This document shows, piece after piece, positions 8,295 through 16,761 of a stretch of DNA of 64,000 nt. The stretch lies in contig NZ_PTXN01000009.1 in the NCBI RefSeq assembly GCF_012726345.1, positions 124,001-188,000 of the forward strand, given 5' to 3'. The stretch's first letter is position 1. Every line of letters begins with the position of its first letter. Made by a program: the position numbers and the translations under genes. The notes under the pieces were generated by a model. It was not told the origin of the DNA. It saw only the letters and a program-made list of their open reading frames with translations, and ran no database searches. The stretch is from Marinomonas sp. UCMA 3892. Lineage in GTDB: Bacteria > Pseudomonadota > Gammaproteobacteria > Pseudomonadales > Marinomonadaceae.

Positions 8295-10212
8295 ATCCAA
8301 CACGATTAAGTATTATTTTTTATTATCATTTTTTATTATTTCGGTTTTTAGCGTGATATTTTTCACTATTCAAATGTTAAATTATGATAGGGAGCGAAAA
8401 CTTTACATAGAGAAATCAACACACAATTCGCTACTATTTGCAGCCATGGAATTAATGCAAATTTCACAAAACCTAACAGGCCTCGATCAAAGGCGTTCTG
8501 CCAGTCTTTATGCTAAAGAATACGAAAAAGTAGAGTCTGAATATAATGACGTACTATCTATCCTCAATTCATTAAACGAAGAAGACTACCAAAAAGAAGT
8601 CAAAAACCTGCTTGTTGAATTCTCAGAATTTAACAGTGAAATAAAAGTAAGAAATGACTATTTATATAGACGAAACAACTTAAAAGTTATTCTGGAAAAC
8701 AGTCTTGATCTCAGTACATCTGAAGAAAATTCGAATTTACTGAACATTATTAAACTTTCTTTAGAGTCAAAAAACATGCTCGCACTCGGCGAATATTATC
8801 GTGATTTATCGAGTGCTTTTAGCATGAGCAACATTCCTCATGCTGAACGAGAAAAAATCCAAGAAATTTCCTTCGGATCAATGAATGCTTTCGATACAAT
8901 GGAAAAAATCATATCTGTAAATGTCATATTAAATCGTCATCTTAATGATCTAATATACAAAACCGATTTTCTTAGAGCCACAATTTCAAAAACCATTACA
9001 CGAGATGATAAAATCCCAAAAAATGAATCCCATTACTATGGATACATTTTAATAGCCATAATATTAATTTTTATTACTTATCTATATACAGCAAATAAAA
9101 ACCTATTCAGAAAACTGTATATCATTTCATCAAAAATAAAGTCAGATTTACCTATTAGCTATATAAGGATCCATCATAAACAAAACAGGACTAAAACATC
9201 AAAAGAAAAAAAATTTGATGAAACGCTTTTCAATATCAAACTATCAAAGATTATTCTAGATAAAAAGAAATCAAACTTTATTGTGGTAGATGATGAAAAC
9301 TTTCCTTTTTGCTGCTCAACATCTATTTTCGATGAAAATTTTAAAAATCTAGAAAATGAAGCTCTCGATACTAAAATTCTGACAGCATCTATCTATGATA
9401 ACCATTATTTTTTATCTAAAAAAACACCTCAAAACACCGCTATTTTCGATTGTGACATTGCCTTTTCTGTCGACATCCCTAACGAAAATAAAACTATATT
9501 ATTTCTTAATTCTGAAAAAGATGAACGTTTACGACAAAATGACCGTCTCAACTCTCTAGCCAGTATTAGTGGCACAGTAGCACATGATATTAACAACATG
9601 ATTACCGTTATTGTGAGCTCATTAAGTATTCTTCGAGAGTCAAAATATCTAACCTTACACTCCGACCGGAAAGTTATTGATAGCGCATTATTTTCAGCTG
9701 ACAAAAGTATTGGATTGATCGATAGACTACTTACGTTCGCAAGATGTAAGCGCTTAGCTCCCGAAATAGTCGATGTTAATGCACTGTTAGAAGGGCTTTA
9801 TGAAGTCATTTCATTCGCAACTAATGACAATGTCACTGTTGAATACGAATTAAGCAAGCAACCGCTTTTTACCTATATAGATCCTGGTCAATTAGAAACA
9901 TCTATTATTAACCTATGTTTGAATTCAAGTAATGCCATTGGTGAGTCAGGGTTTATTAAGATAAAAACTGAGGTAAACTCAATAAATCAGCTAAGTATCA
10001 TAGTGGAAGATAATGGACACGGCATACCAAAAAGTATTCAGGGTAAAGTCTTTGAGCCTTTTTTCACAGGACGTAAACAAGGAGAAGGACACGGCTTGGG
10101 GCTCAGTATGGTTTATGGCTTTGTCACACAAAGTGGCGGATCTATCACATTAGACAGTCAAGTTGGTAAAGGAACAACCATCTCCATTAGTTTTTCCTTA
10201 AAGAAAACATAG
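8278..10212 (+). CDS. Membrane sensor histidine kinase
   Basis: A 644-residue kinase. TM1 is about residues 11-33 and TM2 about 253-271, enclosing a roughly 220-residue, mostly helical periplasmic domain. A poorly conserved cytoplasmic linker follows, then the dimerisation/phosphoacceptor helix with His436 (VAHDINN) and the catalytic domain: N box INLCLNSSNAIGE, G1 VEDNGHGIP, F box EPFFTGR and G2 GEGHGLGLSMVYG. There is no receiver or HPt module. The gene is strikingly AT-rich and starts inside the regulator gene, so the pair is translationally coupled. The following binding-protein paralogue is a plausible periplasmic co-sensor, as in phosphoglycerate-responsive PgtB/PgtC systems (established analogy; function here is inferred). 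Confidence 0.88.
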   Translation: MLNQSKSNTIKYYFLLSFFIISVFSVIFFTIQMLNYDRERKLYIEKSTHNSLLFAAMELMQISQNLTGLDQRRSASLYAKEYEKVESEYNDVLSILNSLNEEDYQKEVKNLLVEFSEFNSEIKVRNDYLYRRNNLKVILENSLDLSTSEENSNLLNIIKLSLESKNMLALGEYYRDLSSAFSMSNIPHAEREKIQEISFGSMNAFDTMEKIISVNVILNRHLNDLIYKTDFLRATISKTITRDDKIPKNESHYYGYILIAIILIFITYLYTANKNLFRKLYIISSKIKSDLPISYIRIHHKQNRTKTSKEKKFDETLFNIKLSKIILDKKKSNFIVVDDENFPFCCSTSIFDENFKNLENEALDTKILTASIYDNHYFLSKKTPQNTAIFDCDIAFSVDIPNENKTILFLNSEKDERLRQNDRLNSLASISGTVAHDINNMITVIVSSLSILRESKYLTLHSDRKVIDSALFSADKSIGLIDRLLTFARCKRLAPEIVDVNALLEGLYEVISFATNDNVTVEYELSKQPLFTYIDPGQLETSIINLCLNSSNAIGESGFIKIKTEVNSINQLSIIVEDNGHGIPKSIQGKVFEPFFTGRKQGEGHGLGLSMVYGFVTQSGGSITLDSQVGKGTTISISFSLKKT

Positions 10213-10220
10213 GCATATAT

Positions 10221-11210
10221 ATGAAATCAATAATCGTCTTTTTCGTCTTTCTTTTTTCCCCCTTAACTATAGCGGAAGCTAACCTCAAAATTTTCTGCAG
10301 TGCCAAAGCCAATAGCTGCCTGTGGCTAAAAGAACGTATGTATGAATTACACGGCATCAAATCTGAAATGATTGTAAAGAGCTCGGGGGAAGTACTTAAT
10401 ATTATCGAAACCGGTGCGGAAAACTTTGATATTTGGTGGGGAGGAACAGGAGACACTCATCTTAAAGCAGCAGAGAGTGGTTTTCTAGCACCCATTACTT
10501 TAAAGAGAAAACAGGACCAATTATTTTGGTCAAGACATCTACTAGACATTTCCAAAGGAAGAAGTGTTGGAGTATATGCGGGTATTTTAGGTATCATTGT
10601 AAATAAAAAAGTATTATCTGATTTAAAATTGGATGTACCACTATGTTGGTCTGATTTAGGAAAAACCACCTATAAAAATCAAATAGTTCTCGGAGACCCT
10701 AATACATCAGGTACCGCTTATACCTTTTTAAGCACCCTCTTTCAAATTTATAATGGCGAAAAAATACGTCAAATACTCCCAGAGATTAAACAAAACATAC
10801 GAAAAACAACTAATAGCGGTTACCAAGCTATTTTGCCATTGATTGAAGGTGAAAACGCTATCTCTATTGCTTTCATTCATGATGTTATTTCTTTATTAGA
10901 TAAATACGAAGACCTTGATGTCATTATCCCTTGTGAGGGAACAGGCTACGAAATAGGTGCTGCCAGTGTGATTAATAGCAGCAAAAACAAAGAAAAGGCG
11001 ATTAACTTTATCGAATTGAGCATGCAGCCAAATATACAAAACCTTTTATCTTCTGATATTGGCTTACAAATATATTCAAATATTAATACCGTTAAATCAG
11101 GTGCGTATAATGATGAAAAATACTTTAACTTGATCAATTACGATTTTTTTACCTACTCCCGTCCAATGGTAAGAAAACGCACATTAGAATTCTGGAACCG
11201 CTTAGACTAA
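10221..11210 (+). CDS. Periplasmic binding protein paralogue, probable co-sensor (PgtC-like)
   Basis: A 329-residue secreted binding protein with a short signal peptide (about residues 1-19). It shares the motifs LCWSDLGK, NTSGTAY, FIHDVISL and IIPCEGTGYEIG with the transporter's own binding protein, in the same order and spacing. It begins 8 bases after the kinase stop and has no permease or ATPase of its own in this operon. This suggests it delivers ligand to the kinase rather than to a transporter, as PgtC does in enteric phosphoglycerate sensing. The ligand is unknown; the conserved NTSGTAY loop argues for an anion such as a phosphate ester. Confidence 0.75.
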   Translation: MKSIIVFFVFLFSPLTIAEANLKIFCSAKANSCLWLKERMYELHGIKSEMIVKSSGEVLNIIETGAENFDIWWGGTGDTHLKAAESGFLAPITLKRKQDQLFWSRHLLDISKGRSVGVYAGILGIIVNKKVLSDLKLDVPLCWSDLGKTTYKNQIVLGDPNTSGTAYTFLSTLFQIYNGEKIRQILPEIKQNIRKTTNSGYQAILPLIEGENAISIAFIHDVISLLDKYEDLDVIIPCEGTGYEIGAASVINSSKNKEKAINFIELSMQPNIQNLLSSDIGLQIYSNINTVKSGAYNDEKYFNLINYDFFTYSRPMVRKRTLEFWNRLD

Positions 11211-11503
11211 ATTATAGAAAAATTAAATAAGTCTTTATAACGATAGCTAGTTTCACTTGATCACTACATATGTATCTCCACCTCGGACAGATATAATAAC
11301 TTTTTCACATTTTAGCAAACTAGCTTAAACAACAGACTGTATGTGGTAGGCCCTATTGAGGGCCCACTTGATGAAAAATTGACATGTTCAGAATTTAATC
11401 TAGATTAACAAGTACATACTGAAAATAAGGCATCGACTATATTAGTTATGAACAATCACGATTAAATGTTAGCTGCACAGAACCTTATAGAAGAAGAGCG
11501 AGC
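11211..11503. other. Intergenic stretch between convergent operons
   Basis: AT-rich, no supported gene. One hairpin is present at 11349-11364 (GGCCCT-ATTG-AGGGCC) but it lacks a T run on either side, so I do not call it an intrinsic terminator. Confidence 0.5.
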
Positions 11504-13210
11504 TTAAAGAGCCGCTTCTATAGCTAATTTTTCCTTTATTATAGGTATGGACGACATTAGTTGTTTAGTATAACTATGTTCAGGCGAATGCATAACTTTA
11601 GAAGTTTCACCTTGCTCAACAATTACCCCCTCCTTCATAACTAATATACGCTGACTCAGCATTTTAACCACATGCAGATCATGACTAACAAACAGGTAAC
11701 TCAGTCCCAATTCACGTCTTAATTTTTCCAATAACTGTAAAACTGTAGCCTGAACAGATACATCAAGAGCAGAAGTAGGTTCATCCAAAATCAAAAATTT
11801 TGGATTTAACGCTATCGCTCTCGCTATTCCTACTCTAGCCTTTTGTCCACCACTAAGTTGATGAGGCAAACGAGTCATGAACTCAATCGGTAGCCCAACC
11901 TGTAACATCAATGATTCTACTTTCTGACCTAAATAATTTTTATTAAAACTCTCTCCTAAACGCTTTAATGGTTCTGCGATTAAATCAAATACTGTATGAC
12001 GAGGATTTAAGCTACCTGTTGGATCCTGAAAAACCATTTGTATATCTTTGCGATAAGGATGCTTAATAAAATCGTTACTTGAGATGTCCGAAATTACAAC
12101 ACCGTCAAATATTATCTTTCCTGCAGAGGCATCATCTAGTCTAGCCAACATTCTAGAAGTCGTTGACTTCCCACTTCCTGAGCCACCGACTAAGCCCACA
12201 CATTCACCAGAATAAATAGAGAAAGAGCTCTCTTTTACAGCTATAAACTCTTCCCTTTTCTCTTTGCCTTTAACAAATGACAAAAAACTTCCCGTTTTTT
12301 TAATAAAGGTTTTTCTTAACCCTTCTACTACCAATAACGGCTTTTCACTAATTTCAGGCTCGCTAATATTTAAGTAACTTGGCTTTTCTAATGTAAGATC
12401 TTCAACTTTTCCTTCTTTAGATGGAGTAGCCAATAATAATTTTTTAGTATAAGGATGTTTGGACTTAGAAAAGAAGTCTAGTCTACTATTACTTTCTACT
12501 ACCTTACCCTTTTCCATAACCACAAACTTGTCACAATATTCAGCGGCTATACCAAGATCATGAGTAATCAGGATAACAGCCAACCCTTCTTCTTTTGCCA
12601 AGCTCTTAATCAAGTCCATAATAGACTTTTGCGTGGTGACATCTAGACCTGTAGTGGGTTCGTCTGCAATGAGTAATCGCGAACGGCAAGCTAAAGCTAG
12701 CGCGATCATTACTCGTTGACACATCCCACCACTTAATTCAAATGGATAGGCATTTTTCACACGATCTAAGTCGTGAATTTCCACCTGTTTTAATAACTTA
12801 TCGATTTCTTTTTCAATATTCGACCAAGAAGCGTAACCATGATTACGAATCATGTCTCGTAAATGTTGACCAACTTTTCGAATGGGGTTTAGTGTAGACA
12901 TAGGGTTTTGAAAAATCATAGAAATTTCACGACCACGAATCTCTTTTAACTTGGCCTGAGTCGCTTTATGAATGGGCATACCATCGTAGATAATTTCTCC
13001 TAATGGCATAGAACCATTAGCATCTAGTAAGTTTAAAATACTATATGCTGTAACGGACTTTCCGCTCCCACTCTCTCCTACTAAAGCAATAATCTCTCCT
13101 TTTTGTAAGTCAAAGCTAACGTTTTCCACAGCTCGGACTGTTCCTTTTTTGGTTTCAAAGTCAATAGCTAGCTTATTTACAGAAAGCAATTTCTTTTCTT
13201 TCGTATACAT
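11504..13210 (-). CDS. Oligopeptide-type ABC transporter, two ATPases fused (DppD-DppF/YejF-like)
   Basis: A 568-residue protein with two complete ATPase domains. The first has Walker A GESGSGKS, signature LSGGMCQRV and Walker B LLIADEPTTGL; the second has GGSGSGKS, LSGGQKARV and FLILDEPTSAL. Oligopeptide importers usually use two separate ATPases; the fused form is known from YejF and GsiA. I place the start at the ATG at 13210, with GGAAG upstream; an earlier GTG at 13216 overlaps the permease stop. It is the last gene of the five-gene operon. Confidence 0.9.
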   Translation of the reverse strand: MYTKEKKLLSVNKLAIDFETKKGTVRAVENVSFDLQKGEIIALVGESGSGKSVTAYSILNLLDANGSMPLGEIIYDGMPIHKATQAKLKEIRGREISMIFQNPMSTLNPIRKVGQHLRDMIRNHGYASWSNIEKEIDKLLKQVEIHDLDRVKNAYPFELSGGMCQRVMIALALACRSRLLIADEPTTGLDVTTQKSIMDLIKSLAKEEGLAVILITHDLGIAAEYCDKFVVMEKGKVVESNSRLDFFSKSKHPYTKKLLLATPSKEGKVEDLTLEKPSYLNISEPEISEKPLLVVEGLRKTFIKKTGSFLSFVKGKEKREEFIAVKESSFSIYSGECVGLVGGSGSGKSTTSRMLARLDDASAGKIIFDGVVISDISSNDFIKHPYRKDIQMVFQDPTGSLNPRHTVFDLIAEPLKRLGESFNKNYLGQKVESLMLQVGLPIEFMTRLPHQLSGGQKARVGIARAIALNPKFLILDEPTSALDVSVQATVLQLLEKLRRELGLSYLFVSHDLHVVKMLSQRILVMKEGVIVEQGETSKVMHSPEHSYTKQLMSSIPIIKEKLAIEAAL

Positions 13211-13212
13211 AA

Positions 13213-14079
13213 TCACTTCCTTTTTTGAGGATCGGCTAAATCTCGTAAAGTGTCGCCGACAAGGTTAAAGGTAAATACCGCTAGCATCAGTACTACGCCA
13301 GGAAATAAAACTAACCACCACTGACCAGATATAATGTAATCTGCCCCTTCGGCTACGAGTATCCCCCACTCTGCAACAGGTGGACGAACTCCCAAGCCAA
13401 TAAAAGACAAACCTGCCGCGTTTAGAATTGCCCAACCCATATTAATTGAGATCTGCACGATCAAGTTGGGCAGACAGTTGGGCAGTATATGAAAGAGCAA
13501 TGTTCGAAAATGACTATTACCGGATAATAGAGCCGCCTGAACATATTGCCTATCCCTCTGTAAACTGACCTCAGCACGAGAAATACGAATATAAAAAGGG
13601 ATATTAATAATAGCAGTTGCATATATCACATTAATAAGCGAGTTCCCCATTACCGCCACTATCCCCATTGCCAGTACAAATAATGGAAAAGCCAACACGA
13701 TATCAGCAAGGCGGCCAATTAAGCGTTCGTACCAACCACCATAGTACCCAGCCAGGGCTCCTAGAAATGTCCCAACAAAAAAGCTTATCGATACAGCAGC
13801 TAAAGCAATACCGAGATCAAGACGAGTCGCCACTATTACACGAGAAAAAACATCACGACCTAAGTGATCTGTACCAAAAAAATGCTGACTGCTTGGGCCT
13901 TGTAATGCGATTGTGGTGTTGCTTTCTAAAGGGTCATAAGGGACCCAATAAGATCCAGTTAAAGCAATAAAGACATAGACTCCAAATAAAATTAACGAGA
14001 TGCTAGACAATAGGTTTTGGCCAACAAGGTATCGCAGTTGTTGGGCGATATTGTCCTGTTTGATAGTTTGACTATTCAT
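13213..14079 (-). CDS. ABC transporter permease, DppC/OppC-like
   Basis: A 288-residue inner-membrane permease with five or six hydrophobic segments, an N-terminal OppC_N-like segment (LLSSISLILFGVYVFIALTG), the FGTDHLGRDVFSR motif typical of DppC/OppC and the conserved block SFIGLGVRPPVAEWG near the C-terminus. The ATG at 14079 overlaps the upstream dppB-like gene and has GAGG upstream; a TTG at 14100 is the alternative. It pairs with the DppB-like permease to form the channel. Confidence 0.9.
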   Translation of the reverse strand: MNSQTIKQDNIAQQLRYLVGQNLLSSISLILFGVYVFIALTGSYWVPYDPLESNTTIALQGPSSQHFFGTDHLGRDVFSRVIVATRLDLGIALAAVSISFFVGTFLGALAGYYGGWYERLIGRLADIVLAFPLFVLAMGIVAVMGNSLINVIYATAIINIPFYIRISRAEVSLQRDRQYVQAALLSGNSHFRTLLFHILPNCLPNLIVQISINMGWAILNAAGLSFIGLGVRPPVAEWGILVAEGADYIISGQWWLVLFPGVVLMLAVFTFNLVGDTLRDLADPQKRK

Positions 14080-15097
14080 TGCGGCCCATCCTCGGATCAA
14101 ATAGGGTGTAGAGAATATCGATAATTAAATTTAGTGTGACGAAGAGCACAGCCATAATGAGTACAAAGCCTTGTATCGCAGCATAATCTGATGCCACTAA
14201 CGCATCTATCGCAAAAGACCCGATACCCGGCCAAGAATAAACTTTTTCAACCAGCACGTTACCTCCCAGTAAAAAACCAAACACTAGGCCAATTACTGTG
14301 AGAAGAGGTAAGGAAGCATTCTGTAAGGCATATACATACACTCGCATTTTTGCACTGATACCATTAGCTTTAGCAGCTTTAACATATTCACTTTCTAAAG
14401 CAGTAATCATAGATGATCGGGTCATTCGAGCTATTGGGGCTAATGCACACAAAGCCAATGTAGACGCTGGTAGTAGTAGTTGAGCAAAAGCCGCTTTGAA
14501 GACTTCATAGTCTCCGATGATTAGGGCATCTATGGTGTAAAAGCCAGTTACATGAGGAGGTTCCAAATAGATGAAATCTAAGCGACCGATCGGCGATGGT
14601 GACCATCCCAGTAAGTAATAAAAGACAAACATTAAAAACAAGCCACTGAAGAAAATAGGCGTTGACGCCCCAGCAGTGACTAAAACTCGACATAAATGAT
14701 CAATCCAAGTATTAGGTTTTAGGGCCGCTAGAATACCTAACGGTATGGCCGTTAATAAACCCATGAACAAACCAAGCAACGTTAGCTCTAATGAGGCAGG
14801 CAGACGTGCTTTAATTTCATAGGTAACACTTTGGCCCGTAGTTAAACTTTGGCCTAGCTCTCCATTTAGCAAGTTGTTGCAATAAGCTAAAAATTGATAA
14901 GGCAATGAGCGGTCTAAACCAAGCTTTTCCCTCACTTGTTGGATTGATGCTTCATCAGCCATTGCTCCAGCAAAATAGACTGCCGGGTCTCCCGGCAGTG
15001 CTCGAGTTAAGCAAAACGATATAACCAGCACACCAAAAAGTGTAGGAACAGCTAGCATTAAACGCTTTATGATGAGTTGGATTTTATCGTAAAGCAT
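14072..15097 (-). CDS. ABC transporter permease, DppB/OppB-like
   Basis: A 341-residue permease. The N-terminus has TM1 and the ALPGDPAVYFAG motif typical of DppB/OppB; the C-terminus has the ARMTRSSMITALESEYVKAAKANG loop that docks on the ATPase. GGAG lies nine bases upstream of the ATG. It starts 5 bases after the binding-protein gene and overlaps the DppC-like gene by 8 bases. Confidence 0.9.
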   Translation of the reverse strand: MLYDKIQLIIKRLMLAVPTLFGVLVISFCLTRALPGDPAVYFAGAMADEASIQQVREKLGLDRSLPYQFLAYCNNLLNGELGQSLTTGQSVTYEIKARLPASLELTLLGLFMGLLTAIPLGILAALKPNTWIDHLCRVLVTAGASTPIFFSGLFLMFVFYYLLGWSPSPIGRLDFIYLEPPHVTGFYTIDALIIGDYEVFKAAFAQLLLPASTLALCALAPIARMTRSSMITALESEYVKAAKANGISAKMRVYVYALQNASLPLLTVIGLVFGFLLGGNVLVEKVYSWPGIGSFAIDALVASDYAAIQGFVLIMAVLFVTLNLIIDILYTLFDPRMGRNE

Positions 15098-15102
15098 GCT
15101 GC

Positions 15103-16731
15103 TTACTCCTTAGAGAACGAGCGAATATCAAGCTGTCTGTGGAACCAGTTCACATAACCAGACACATTTTTCTGCATAACAACGTCTAAAGTTGGTTGCC
15201 ATAGTGGAATCATAGGTACTTCATCGGTCGCGATGTCAATCATGCGTTTCACATTCGTGCTGTATTCAGGAGCATCTACTGACATTTTTAGAGTTACATC
15301 AACTAGCGATTTCATCTCATCATTATGGAAGTTCATAGAGTTAAACAAATGACCATCTAGGTAAGCCCAGAAGAAGTAGTAGTCTGGGTAATTTAACCAA
15401 CCACCAAAGTTCTTCATGTGTAGTTCAAGACCTTTTTCGACCAGTGCTTTGGTTCGCCAGCTAGCACCAGGAATCTTATTAATTGGCGCATCAATACCAA
15501 TTTTGCCAAGATTTTCTTGTATCAATAAAGCCGTTGGCTCCATCCATTGGGCAAAGTCTAAGTTCATCGATAAAGGCACACTAAAACCATTTTCGTAACC
15601 AGCTTCAGTTAACAAAGCTTTAGCCTTATCAATATTGGTTTTATATGGAAAAGGCTGAGGCCAAACTGCGGATTCAGCCTTACTGCTTTCACGGCCCCAC
15701 ATGGGTTTGCCTAAGCCATAAGCTGCTACGTCAAAGATTTGTTGATAAGGCAATGCATAAGCTATTGCTTGGCGAACTTTAGGGTTGCCGAAAGGCTCAA
15801 AGTTTAAATTCAGACCAATAGCATGCAACGTATTATCAATAGTCGAGCTTGAAACTTTTAGCTTAGGGTTAGACATCAACTCTTTCACGTCTTTAGATGG
15901 AAGATCTAATGCTACATCCGCATCTCCACGCTCGACTAACGCTCGTCTTGTTGAAGAGCTTGGTACATCACGAACAATGACTCGGCTCATGGCCGGCAGG
16001 TCACCATTTTTCCAACCATCAAAACGTTTATAAATTAGTTGCTGACCAGGCATCCAGCGTTCTAGCATATATGCGCCGCCACCAGCTGGAGTTTTGTGTA
16101 GATATTCAGTTGCCCATGGATCATCTTTGGTAATATGCTGCAAAGCTACTTTAGAGTTGATCACAATTGGAATGGGTACTGCTAAATCCGGCAGTGTTAA
16201 CTTGTTCGCCTCCCCCATGATGACTTTAAAGGTGTGTTCATCAATCACTTCAAACTGCTCAGGAGAGGAAAGGCCCCCAGCTTTCATTTGTACTGTTGGA
16301 AAACCACCTAGGCTAACAGCACGGTCGAATGACCACTTTACATCTGCAGCGGTCACCAGAGTACCATCCCAGAAAGTAGCATCTTCTCGAAGATGGAATA
16401 TATAAGCAGTTCCATCGTCGACACTTTCCCAATGAGTGGCCAATTCTGGAATGATTTGTGTCGAGTCTGATTTTAAATTACCTTCACCTTCACTTTTAAT
16501 CCCAAAAGAGACAAGGCGATCATACATATTTACAGCTACTTGGTAGCTAGGCCTGTTGGTGCCCGCGCGATGAATATCTAAGCTATTAATACTAGTGCCC
16601 GACACAATCACCAAGGTTTCGTCACGACTGTTGGCATTTGCATTTGTCGTCAATCCACCCAATAGTGACATGGTAAATAGGCCGTAACCGGTCATTTGCT
16701 TTAATATGTTAACTTTACTTTTCTTTTCCAT
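15103..16731 (-). CDS. Periplasmic oligopeptide-type substrate-binding protein (SBP family 5)
   Basis: A 542-residue secreted binding protein. The signal peptide covers about residues 1-34 (hydrophobic YGLFTMSLLGGL, cleavage near NANA-NS). The mature protein has family-5 hallmarks: HLREDATFWDGTLVTAADVKWSFDR variant, the VRQAIAYALP block and the C-terminal substrate-dependent region. I chose the ATG at 16731 because GGGGAA precedes it; the TTG 15 bases upstream is less likely. Family members bind peptides, nickel, glutathione, opines or other amides. Its neighbour, an allophanate-hydrolase-like enzyme, suggests a ureido or amide nitrogen compound rather than a peptide (inference). Confidence 0.88.
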   Translation of the reverse strand: MEKKSKVNILKQMTGYGLFTMSLLGGLTTNANANSRDETLVIVSGTSINSLDIHRAGTNRPSYQVAVNMYDRLVSFGIKSEGEGNLKSDSTQIIPELATHWESVDDGTAYIFHLREDATFWDGTLVTAADVKWSFDRAVSLGGFPTVQMKAGGLSSPEQFEVIDEHTFKVIMGEANKLTLPDLAVPIPIVINSKVALQHITKDDPWATEYLHKTPAGGGAYMLERWMPGQQLIYKRFDGWKNGDLPAMSRVIVRDVPSSSTRRALVERGDADVALDLPSKDVKELMSNPKLKVSSSTIDNTLHAIGLNLNFEPFGNPKVRQAIAYALPYQQIFDVAAYGLGKPMWGRESSKAESAVWPQPFPYKTNIDKAKALLTEAGYENGFSVPLSMNLDFAQWMEPTALLIQENLGKIGIDAPINKIPGASWRTKALVEKGLELHMKNFGGWLNYPDYYFFWAYLDGHLFNSMNFHNDEMKSLVDVTLKMSVDAPEYSTNVKRMIDIATDEVPMIPLWQPTLDVVMQKNVSGYVNWFHRQLDIRSFSKE

Positions 16732-16761
16732 TGCAGCGTTCCCCAATTGGATGAAATACAG

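Noticed and set aside
11349..11364. GGCCCT-ATTG-AGGGCC hairpin as a terminator
   Set aside because: There is no T run after the stem on either strand.
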